Under the pieces are notes generated by a model. It did not search any database, was not told the DNA's origin, and saw only the letters and a list, made by a program, of their open reading frames with translations. The position numbers and the translations under genes were made by a program. From Oscillospiraceae bacterium (GTDB taxonomy: Bacteria > Bacillota > Clostridia > Oscillospirales > Ruminococcaceae), in the NCBI GenBank assembly GCA_017472375.1, contig JAFUQL010000327.1, forward strand, positions 1 through 5,393: a DNA stretch of 5,393 nucleotides. Direction: 5' to 3'. Positions 1-5,190 of this stretch are shown one piece after another. Numbering within the stretch: position 1 is the stretch's first letter; every line of letters starts with the position of its first letter.

Positions 1-2
1 AG

Positions 3-1844
3 CAGCAGGCCGCCGAGGCGACGGCCCTGTCCGGGCGGCTCACCGAACAGCTTGCGCAGGACGGGCTGCTGACCCCCCGCGCCCCCGACCCGGCAGACGG
101 CTACACCGGCACGGTGCGGGCCAGCTTCGCAGGCCTGGCCGACAGCCTGAACAAGGTGGTACTGGGCCAGCCGGAGTTCGTGCGGCAGCTCTGCATGGCC
201 TTCCGCCGCCCCTATGTGATGGGGGTGGAGCCGGGCCACGCCAAAAACGCCCTCCTCATCTCCGGGCCGGAGGGCTCCGGGCGGCACTTCGCCCTGGAAC
301 AGCTGGCCGCGGAGCTGGCCCGCCGGGGCCTGGCCGGCTCGCCCCAGGTGACCACCATGGACCTGGCCCTGTACCCCGGCCCCGCCCAGGAGAAGCTGTT
401 TTTGCAGGACCTGTACGCGGCCCTGAACGCCAGGACCGACATCCTGGCCTTTGACCACTATGAGGACTGCCACCCCAGCTTCCTGCAGCTTCTCAGCGCA
501 CTGGTGCAGGAGGGTGCAGCCCCGCTGGGCAGCCGCTATGTGGTGCAGAAGGGCATCCTGGTGGACGCGGGCAACGCTCTGGTGGCCCAGGCCGTGAAGG
601 AACTGCCCGCCGGGGGCAAATATCTGGTGTTCTTCAGCCATGAGGGGCCGGAGGACCTGGCCGACTACATGGGCGCGGGCTTTGCCGCCGCACTGGGGGA
701 CGTGTGCACCACCGCGCCGCTGGCCCCCGAGGCCCGCACCGCGCTGGCCGCCCAGCAGATCAACGCGCTGGCCCAGAAGTGCCGCAGCCGGCTGGGCATG
801 GCCCTGGCCGTTGACCCCGCCGTGCGGGACGCAGCCGCCGCCTGCTACAGCCGCCAGTTGGGCGTGGAGCCCATTCTGGACTATGTGGACCGCATCTTCC
901 GCGCACTGACCCAGTACACGCTGGAGTACGACCCCGCCCCCGGCACCGGGATGTCGCTGGCCATCACCGGCGGCGTGCTGACCGCAGCCCCCACCGGCGG
1001 CGAACCCATCCCCCTGACCGACCTGCTGCCCAAGGGCGGCACCGCGCTGGCCCAGGTGGAGCAGGAGATGGCAAACATCGTGGGCCTGGCCCCCATCAAG
1101 GAGTATGTGCTGAGCCTGAAGGACAACGTGGCCGTGCAGCAGCGCCGCCGCGCCGAGGGCCTCAAGACCGCGGACGTGTCCATGCACATGATCTTTGCGG
1201 GCAACCCGGGCACCGGCAAGACCACCATCGCCCGGCTGATCGCCAAGTACCTGAAGGCCATCGGCGCGCTGGGCGGCGGCCAGCTCATCGAGGTGAGCCG
1301 CGCCGACCTGGTGGGCCGCTATGTGGGCCACACCGCCCCGCTGGTGAATCAGGTGATCCAGTCGGCGCTGGGCGGTGTGCTGTTCATCGACGAGGCCTAC
1401 AGCCTGTACCGGGGCGAGCAGGACTCCTTCGGCCTGGAGGCCATCGACACGCTGGTGAAGGGCATCGAGGACCACCGGGATGAACTGGTGGTGGTGCTGG
1501 CCGGCTACACCAAAGAGATGCAGACCTTCCTCACCGCCAACAGCGGCCTGGCCAGCCGGTTCCCCAACTTCATCGAGTTCCCCGACTACACCGCCGAGGA
1601 GCTGCTCCAGATCACCCGCCTGCAGGCCAGGGGCAAGGGCTACCGCATGGAGGACGCCTGCGACGCGCCCCTGCTGGCCTACTTTGGCCGCCGCCAGGCC
1701 GAGGATGCCGCCACCGCCGGCAACGGCCGTTTGGCCCGCAACAAGCTGGAGCAGGCCATCCTGAATCAGAGCCGCCGTCTGGTGGCCGAGCCCCAGGCCG
1801 CACTGGACGAGCTGCTGTGGACCGACTTCGAGCTGGACGACTGA
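3..1844 (+). CDS. Tandem AAA+ protein: degenerate ClpB-like module plus active CbxX/CfxQ (SpoVK/EccA-like) ATPase, 5'-truncated
   Basis: The frame is open from the left edge (first full codon at 3), so the start lies outside the window. The GTG at 114 has no SD and is probably internal. About 613 residues are visible. Module 1 (about 150-915) follows the ClpB D2 layout: VVLGQPEFVRQ, a P-loop GPEGSGRH (264-287) with Arg for the catalytic Lys, then FDHYEDCHP (about 450-476) where ClpB has FDEIEKAHP, so the Walker B Glu is His. The GYVG pore loop and arginine finger are not recognisable. Module 2 (about 1050-1780) is a complete CbxX/CfxQ AAA+ domain: Walker A GNPGTGKT (1200-1223), RYVG pore-type loop (about 1317-1328), Walker B GVLFIDEA (1374-1397), sensor 1 VVVLAGYT (about 1488-1511), arginine finger SRFPN (1554-1568), sensor 2 GNGRLARN (1719-1742). 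CbxX-family proteins form hexameric remodelling motors, such as Rubisco activase CbbX, EccA and SpoVK. The substrate here is unknown; no Rubisco or ESX genes are visible. It is co-translated with the carrier downstream. Confidence 0.93.
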   Translation, partial: QQAAEATALSGRLTEQLAQDGLLTPRAPDPADGYTGTVRASFAGLADSLNKVVLGQPEFVRQLCMAFRRPYVMGVEPGHAKNALLISGPEGSGRHFALEQLAAELARRGLAGSPQVTTMDLALYPGPAQEKLFLQDLYAALNARTDILAFDHYEDCHPSFLQLLSALVQEGAAPLGSRYVVQKGILVDAGNALVAQAVKELPAGGKYLVFFSHEGPEDLADYMGAGFAAALGDVCTTAPLAPEARTALAAQQINALAQKCRSRLGMALAVDPAVRDAAAACYSRQLGVEPILDYVDRIFRALTQYTLEYDPAPGTGMSLAITGGVLTAAPTGGEPIPLTDLLPKGGTALAQVEQEMANIVGLAPIKEYVLSLKDNVAVQQRRRAEGLKTADVSMHMIFAGNPGTGKTTIARLIAKYLKAIGALGGGQLIEVSRADLVGRYVGHTAPLVNQVIQSALGGVLFIDEAYSLYRGEQDSFGLEAIDTLVKGIEDHRDELVVVLAGYTKEMQTFLTANSGLASRFPNFIEFPDYTAEELLQITRLQARGKGYRMEDACDAPLLAYFGRRQAEDAATAGNGRLARNKLEQAILNQSRRLVAEPQAALDELLWTDFELDD

Positions 1845-1848
1845 GGTG
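1843..1848 (+). promoter_or_regulatory. Shine-Dalgarno overlapping the AAA+ gene stop codon
   Basis: GAGGTG at 1843-1848 matches the GAGGTG part of the consensus AAGGAGGTGAT and ends 6 nt before the ATG at 1855. It shares its first two bases with the TGA stop of the AAA+ gene (1842-1844). This makes ATG 1855 a better start for the carrier than the in-frame GTG at 1846, which lies inside the SD and has no SD at a suitable distance of its own. The arrangement suggests translational coupling of the two genes. Confidence 0.7.
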
Positions 1849-1854
1849 GCCGGC

Positions 1855-3129
1855 ATGATACACGCACTTGTGGCGGGCGCGGCGGTGCTTGCCGTGGCGG
1901 TGAGCTGCCGCACCCGCATCAACATCGGGTTCCCCGCCATGCTGGCCGCCTGGCTGATCGGCTGCTGGGGGCTGGGCATGACCCCCGCCGAGGTGATCGG
2001 CACCTGGCCGGTGAGCATCATGTTCGTGGTGTTCGCGGTGTCCCTGTTTTACAACTTCGCCATGCTGAACGGCACGCTGGAGACCACCGCCCGGTGGCTG
2101 CTGTACGCCTTCCGGGGCGCGCCGCGGCTGCTGCCCTACGCCCTGTACGCCGCCTCGGCGGTGATCGGAGCCATGGGCGCGGGGTACTTCGCGGTGATGG
2201 TGCTGATGATCCCCATCACTCTGCTGGTCTGCCGGGAGTCCGGCCGCGATCCTCTGGTGGGGGTGGCGGCGGTGAACTGCGGCGCCCAGACCGGCGGCGA
2301 CTTCATGATCAGCGGCAACGGGGTGGTGTTCCGGGAGCTGATCGCCGCCGACTACGGCGGCACGGCAGCCTTCGGGCACAGCTTCGCCATCTTCGCGGCG
2401 GCGCTGGTGTTCTCGCTGCTGCTCATCGGGGTGCTGAGCGCCCTGCTGCCCGGCGAGGGCACCGCCGCCCGGTTCGGGCGGCCCGCCCCCTACACCCCCA
2501 GGCAGCGGCTGAATCTGATCCTCATTCTGCTGATGATGGCCGTGCTGCTGGCGGGGCCGGTGCTGCAGGCCCTGCGGCCCGGCTCGGCACTGGCCGCCCG
2601 GCTGGATGCGGGACTGGTGGCCATTCTGTTCGCGGTGCTGGCGCTGGCGCTGGACCTGGCCCCTCAGGACGAGGCCGTGGCCCGCATCCCCTGGAACATC
2701 ATCCTGATGGTGGGCGGCGTGGGGATGTTCATTCAGGTGGCCATCCGCGCCGGCAGCGTGGATGCGCTGGCCGCCCTGCTCACCGGCAGCCTGCCCGCGT
2801 GGCTGCTGCCGCCGGCCTTTGCGCTGGTGGGCGCGGTGCTCAGCGGTTTTTCCAGCCTGATCGGGGTGGTCTGCCCGGCGCTGTTCCCTCTGGTGCCCAC
2901 CGTATCCGCGGCCGCCGGGCTGTCCCCGGCGGTGCTGTACGTCTGCATCATCGTGGGGGCACACAGCGCCACCCTCAGCCCCTTCTGCAGCGGCGGCGGG
3001 CTGGTGCTGGGCGCCTGCAGCGACCCCGCCCTGTACGAGCGGCTGTACAGCCGCCTGCTGAAGGTCGCCGTGCCCGTCACCGTGGCGCTGGCCATAGGGT
3101 GCTGCTTCGTTCTGTCCGCGCTTCTGTAA
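1855..3129 (+). CDS. MatC-like dicarboxylate carrier / SLC13-like permease of the ion-transporter superfamily
   Basis: A polytopic inner-membrane protein of 424 residues from ATG 1855 (427 if GTG 1846 is used), with about ten or more hydrophobic segments and few charges outside short loops. The N-terminal part (INIGFPAMLAAWLIG, GMTPAEVI, FYNFAMLNGTLE) reads like the MatC dicarboxylate-carrier N-terminal domain. Two related glycine/serine-rich hairpin motifs occur, one per half: GAQTGGDFMISGNG (residues about 143-156) and GAHSATLSPFCSGGG (about 368-382). In this superfamily such paired motifs form the inverted-repeat substrate and cation sites. By family it would move a C4-type dicarboxylate (malonate, malate, succinate) or another organic anion with Na+ or H+; the actual substrate cannot be read from sequence. 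The central loop (about residues 200-220) is the longest polar stretch. It is last in its operon, starts 10 nt after the AAA+ stop, and is followed by a strong terminator. Confidence 0.88.
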   Translation: MIHALVAGAAVLAVAVSCRTRINIGFPAMLAAWLIGCWGLGMTPAEVIGTWPVSIMFVVFAVSLFYNFAMLNGTLETTARWLLYAFRGAPRLLPYALYAASAVIGAMGAGYFAVMVLMIPITLLVCRESGRDPLVGVAAVNCGAQTGGDFMISGNGVVFRELIAADYGGTAAFGHSFAIFAAALVFSLLLIGVLSALLPGEGTAARFGRPAPYTPRQRLNLILILLMMAVLLAGPVLQALRPGSALAARLDAGLVAILFAVLALALDLAPQDEAVARIPWNIILMVGGVGMFIQVAIRAGSVDALAALLTGSLPAWLLPPAFALVGAVLSGFSSLIGVVCPALFPLVPTVSAAAGLSPAVLYVCIIVGAHSATLSPFCSGGGLVLGACSDPALYERLYSRLLKVAVPVTVALAIGCCFVLSALL

Positions 3130-3150
3130 GCGCTCTTATCAAACAAGCAC

Positions 3151-3202
3151 AAAACGCCGCCCGGCGGGAGAGCTTCTCCCCGCCGGGCGGCGGTCGTTTT
3201 TA
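3151..3202. terminator. Bidirectional intrinsic terminator between converging operons
   Basis: A 14-bp perfect GC-rich stem pairs 3155-3168 (CGCCGCCCGGCGGG) with 3179-3192. The loop (3169-3178) can pair a little further. On the + strand it is followed after 4 nt by TTTTT (3197-3201). On the - strand it runs into TTTT (complement of 3151-3154) and then GTGCTTGTTT. The left arm begins 25 nt after the carrier stop, and the right arm ends 18 nt beyond the DUF6440 gene stop, so one hairpin can end both transcripts. Confidence 0.9.
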
Positions 3203-3210
3203 TGGTTCGG

Positions 3211-3384
3211 TCACAGTTCACACAGCGGGGTGACGACCGGCTTTCCGTCAGGCCCCAGCAGCGGGGTCATGCCGCCGCTGTTGCCCGCGGCGTGGTACAG
3301 GTAGTTCACGCCGGTCTCCCGGTCCACCCAGATCTCGGTTACGTTCATCACGCCCTGGGAATACACCTTCTCAAATCGCTCCAT
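3211..3384 (-). CDS. DUF6440-type small protein (57 residues)
   Basis: A short gene reading MERFEKVYSQGVMNV, then TEIWVDRETGVNYLYHAAG, then GGMTPLLGPDGKPVVT, ending CEL and TGA. The pattern 'x-I-x-V-D-x-E-T-G-V-x-Y-L ... GG-x-T-P-L-L-x-x-D-G-K-P-V' matches, from memory, the DUF6440 family of short Firmicute proteins; no function is established that I can name. It looks like a small beta-rich cytosolic protein with no signal peptide or membrane segment. The start is well fixed: AAGGAGG (3390-3396) lies 5 nt before the ATG. It begins 18 nt after the stop of the M23-like gene, with no promoter or terminator between, so the two share an mRNA. The 57 residues span what I recall as nearly the whole conserved family, so it does not look truncated. 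Confidence 0.87.
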   Translation of the reverse strand: MERFEKVYSQGVMNVTEIWVDRETGVNYLYHAAGNSGGMTPLLGPDGKPVVTPLCEL

Positions 3385-3402
3385 CGGTCCCTCCTTGTTC
3401 TC

Positions 3403-4644
3403 TCAGCGGTAGAACAGCCCGCTGCGCCCGCTGAACGCATACGCGGGGTCGATGCTCTTGTTGCCGATGCGCATCTCCAGCACCACCGGGCCCTCGGCGG
3501 CCTCGGCCACCTGCTGGCCCTGCAGCACCTGCTGGCCCTCGGCCACCCCGATGGCCCCCAGGCCGCTCAGGTAGCTCTTGAGCCCGCAGCCGTGGTGGAT
3601 GATGACCGTGTTGCCGCCCAGCTCCAGATAGCCCGCGAACAGCACCACGCCGTCGGTGGGGCTGACTACCTCACTGCCCGGCTCGGCCTGGATGCGGTAT
3701 TCGGTGCTGCGGGCGCCGCCGGCCAGATACGCGCCGTACTTCTGCACGTTGTCGCCCTGGGCGGGCTGGGTGAAGCGGCCCCACCACTGGGGGGCCAGGT
3801 CGCCCTCCTGGTACAGGGGCCAGACCTTGTTCTGGTACTCCCGCGCGGCGGCGGCGGTGTAGCCCTCCGCCTCGATGGTCTTCTGGTCGGCGAAGCTGGC
3901 GCCCACCACCGTCACCACCGCCTCCAGGGTGTGGCTGCCGCTGGTGACGGTCAGATCATGGTTTCCCTGCTCGGCGTTGTAGGTCACGGGCAGGTAGCCG
4001 GTCCAGCCCTTATCGCCCAGGGCGAACCACACCGGGCCCAGGTCGCACTGGGCCTGAGGGGCCTCGCTGCCCAGCACCCCGGTGACCCGCAGGGCCAGCA
4101 CCTGGCCCTGGTAGGCGTAGTCGTCCGAGATGGTCAGCTTGGGCTGGGCGTCCACCCCGAAGCGCACCCGGTAGGCATACCAGCCCTGGGGCTTGGCAGG
4201 CTTTTCGCCAGGGGACTCGTGCCAGACCCGGATGTCCGCCATGTACCGGCCGTTGGCGCCGAAGCGGAACTCCGCGTACTCCTCGCCGCTGCCGTGGAAC
4301 ACCACCTCGCCGGCCTCGTTCTCGATGGTCAGCTCGGCGCGGGTGCCCCACCCGGGCAGGGCCAGCACCGGGCCCGCGTGGTCAAAGGTGCCCAGCTCCT
4401 GCAGGGCCAGCCCGGGCGAGAGCTGAAACTCCCGCTCGATGACCCCGCCCAGGATGGGCACGGCCCAGTCGTAGCCCACGTTCTCGAGGGTCTGCCCCTC
4501 AAAGGTCACCGGGTCGGCGGGCAGGTCCTCCTGCCCGGCGCGGCTGTACAGAAAGGCCAGCACACCGCCCACCAGCAGGGCGGTCATCACGGCCACCATG
4601 ATGATCCACAGGCACAGCTTGCCCACCGCACGCAAAACCTTCAT
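3403..4644 (-). CDS. Membrane-anchored M23/LytM-domain protein, predicted catalytically inactive
   Basis: 413 residues, start fixed by AAAGGAGG (4653-4660) 8 nt before ATG 4644. Order: short basic N-terminus, one membrane anchor (residues about 10-33) with no obvious signal-peptidase site, a polar linker, a beta-rich Ig-like region (about 85-165), a second beta domain (about 168-255, YQGQVLALRVTG ... FADQKTIE) resembling the quasi-Ig N-domain of M23 proteins, then a C-terminal LytM-like domain (about 283-405: WGRFTQP, VVSPTDGVVLFAG, GGNTVIIHHG, EGQQVLQGQQVAEA). The usual zinc ligands are missing: the HxGxD motif is SxExR (residues 313-317) and HxH is PVV (about 376-378), and the YxHL histidine is also replaced. 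By analogy with EnvC and NlpD (inactive LytM activators of amidases) and degenerate SpoIIQ, it may bind peptidoglycan or a hydrolase on the outer face of the membrane rather than cut cell wall. That role is inference. It is first gene of a unit with the DUF6440-type gene. Confidence 0.88.
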   Translation of the reverse strand: MKVLRAVGKLCLWIIMVAVMTALLVGGVLAFLYSRAGQEDLPADPVTFEGQTLENVGYDWAVPILGGVIEREFQLSPGLALQELGTFDHAGPVLALPGWGTRAELTIENEAGEVVFHGSGEEYAEFRFGANGRYMADIRVWHESPGEKPAKPQGWYAYRVRFGVDAQPKLTISDDYAYQGQVLALRVTGVLGSEAPQAQCDLGPVWFALGDKGWTGYLPVTYNAEQGNHDLTVTSGSHTLEAVVTVVGASFADQKTIEAEGYTAAAAREYQNKVWPLYQEGDLAPQWWGRFTQPAQGDNVQKYGAYLAGGARSTEYRIQAEPGSEVVSPTDGVVLFAGYLELGGNTVIIHHGCGLKSYLSGLGAIGVAEGQQVLQGQQVAEAAEGPVVLEMRIGNKSIDPAYAFSGRSGLFYR

Positions 4645-4673
4645 CGCGTTCGCCTCCTTTGCACATCCCTGTT

Positions 4674-4692
4674 GCCGGGCGCACCGCCCGGC
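4674..4692 (-). other. 5'-leader hairpin of the M23-like gene
   Basis: A perfect 8-bp stem, GCCGGGCG (4674-4681) and CGCCCGGC (4685-4692), with a 3-nt loop. In the predicted - strand mRNA it lies between the -10 box (4713-4718) and the SD (4653-4660), ending 13 nt before the SD. There is no T-run after it, so it does not look like a terminator. It may stabilise the 5' end or shape translation; no known riboswitch is recognised. Confidence 0.5.
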
Positions 4693-4712
4693 CTTTGCAA
4701 ATTCCCTTACAC

Positions 4713-4718
4713 TTTATA
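4713..4718 (-). promoter_or_regulatory. Possible -10 box for the M23-like/DUF6440 unit
   Basis: TATAAA on the - strand (TTTATA at 4713-4718 on +), in the only AT-rich patch between the preceding terminator and the gene. It sits about 70 nt upstream of ATG 4644, giving an expected start site near 4706. No good -35 hexamer lies at 16-18 nt; the sequence there is CATTT followed by six G. It may be weak, activator dependent, or used by an alternative sigma factor. Confidence 0.4.
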
Positions 4719-4768
4719 AAACGAATCAGCCCCCCAAATGATTGCAGGCCTGGCACCACACCGGCCCC

Positions 4769-4811
4769 AAAACGACAAATGGCCGCCCCGCGCCTTCGGC
4801 GCAGAGCGGCC
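4769..4811 (-). terminator. Intrinsic terminator of the small acidic membrane-protein gene
   Basis: Arms 4781-4794 and 4798-4811 with a 3-nt loop (4795-4797). Read as - strand RNA all 14 positions pair, two of them as G-U (4787/4805 and 4789/4803). Read as + strand RNA the same two positions are C-A mismatches. This asymmetry supports a role on the - strand. The - strand then continues ATTTGTCGTTTT, a moderate U-rich tract. It lies about 30 nt past the stop of the gene at 4841-5080. Confidence 0.7.
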
Positions 4812-4814
4812 CTG

Positions 4815-4831
4815 AGCGGGCTTTGCCCGCT
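4815..4831. repeat. Short hairpin just after the small membrane-protein gene
   Basis: A 7-bp inverted repeat, AGCGGGC (4815-4821) and GCCCGCT (4825-4831), with a 3-nt loop, only 9 nt past the TAA. On the - strand it is not followed by U's but runs straight into the larger hairpin. On the + strand it is followed by TTT, but no + strand gene precedes it. Probably part of a tandem terminator that protects the 3' end of the mRNA. Confidence 0.5.
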
Positions 4832-4840
4832 TTTGTTCGC

Positions 4841-5080
4841 TTATTCCTCGGCAGCGGCGTCCTCGACCACAGGGGCCTCCACGACCACTTCCTCCTCCTC
4901 GGCTTCCGCGATGGGCTCGGTCTCGCCGGCCTCCTCCTCAACGAAGTCCTCACTGAACAGCAGCTCTTCGTACTCGTCCAGCTCCTTCTCACGGCGGCGC
5001 AGGTACAGCGCAGCGGCCACGACGGCGCCTACAGCAGCAGCCAGGGCCACAACAATGGCAACAAATGTAGTCTTCTTCAT
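4841..5080 (-). CDS. Small single-span membrane protein with acidic C-terminal tail, function unknown
   Basis: 79 residues. ATG 5080 has AAGGAGG upstream, its GGAGG core (5089-5093) 8 nt from the start, and a recognisable sigma-A-type promoter. The N-terminus is MKK, followed by an Ala/Val-rich hydrophobic segment (residues about 5-27, VAIVVALAAAVGAVVAAALYL), then a basic RRRE stop-transfer patch, a helical stretch KELDEYEELLFSEDF, and a tail dominated by Glu, Ala and Val. The basic patch after the membrane span favours a cytoplasmic tail. An uncleaved anchor is more likely than a secreted protein because no clear signal-peptidase site follows. I do not recognise a family. The tail is low-complexity and could be disordered or bind a basic partner. 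Monocistronic, between mutY and the M23-like gene, with its own promoter and terminator. Confidence 0.85.
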   Translation of the reverse strand: MKKTTFVAIVVALAAAVGAVVAAALYLRRREKELDEYEELLFSEDFVEEEAGETEPIAEAEEEEVVVEAPVVEDAAAEE

Positions 5081-5103
5081 GGTTTTTTCCTCCTTGTTGG
5101 GGG

Positions 5104-5127
5104 CCGGCGTTCGTCGTTCGCCGCCGG
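5104..5127 (-). other. 5'-leader hairpin of the small membrane-protein gene
   Basis: CCGGCG (5104-5109) can pair with CGCCGG (5122-5127), leaving a 12-nt loop. GGCG (5106-5109) can instead pair with CGCC (5119-5122), so two mutually exclusive folds exist. It lies between the predicted start site (near 5138) and the SD (GGAGG at 5089-5093). Short, and possibly just a GC-rich coincidence. Confidence 0.3.
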
Positions 5128-5144
5128 TTTCTGTTTATACATTC

Positions 5145-5173
5145 ATTATACCCGCACAAATGTCGGATTACAA
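5145..5173 (-). promoter_or_regulatory. Sigma-A-type promoter for the small membrane-protein gene
   Basis: On the - strand, TTGTAA (5173-5168) as -35 and a perfect TATAAT (5150-5145) as -10, separated by exactly 17 nt. The expected start site is near 5138, giving a leader of about 57 nt before ATG 5080. It sits in the only AT-rich stretch between mutY and the gene. Confidence 0.8.
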
Positions 5174-5175
5174 CA

Positions 5176-5188
5176 CCCACACGGTGGG
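5176..5188 (-). terminator. Possible weak terminator after mutY
   Basis: CCCAC (5176-5180) and GTGGG (5184-5188) form a 5-bp stem with a 3-nt loop, starting 2 nt beyond the mutY TAA. On the - strand it is followed by TGTTGTAAT, which is only partly U-rich. The stem is short, so some read-through into the next gene is likely. Confidence 0.35.
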
Positions 5189-5190
5189 AT

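Noticed and set aside
114..116. GTG as the start of the AAA+ gene
   Set aside because: No SD upstream and the frame continues open to the window edge with normal coding composition, so the real start is probably outside.
114..1844. Assigning the AAA+ gene as cbbX, eccA or spoVK
   Set aside because: Only the second module matches that wide family. No Rubisco, ESX or sporulation genes are visible, and the ClpB-like N-terminal module is not part of those proteins.
1846..1848. GTG as the start of the carrier
   Set aside because: It lies within the GAGGTG SD and has no SD of its own at workable spacing. ATG 1855 has this SD at 6 nt and leaves the membrane topology unchanged.
1612..2964. A 450-codon open frame on the - strand rich in His, Gln, Gly and Arg
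   Set aside because: It lies antisense to the carrier and the end of the AAA+ gene. Its composition is that of a GC-rich shadow frame with no domain pattern, while the + strand frames encode clear families.
2094..3233. A 379-codon + strand frame inside the carrier gene
   Set aside because: A plus-one shadow dominated by Arg, Gly and Ala, running through the terminator; no SD.
3202..4719. A 505-codon open frame on the + strand
   Set aside because: Antisense to the DUF6440 and M23-like genes. It is His/Val/Gly/Leu-rich with no SD, and it starts inside the terminator T-run. The - strand frames have SDs and recognisable domains.
5106..5122. TTCGTCGTTCG near-repeat, considered as a possible repeat or operator
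   Set aside because: Too short, one copy only, and within a GC-rich leader where such patterns arise easily.
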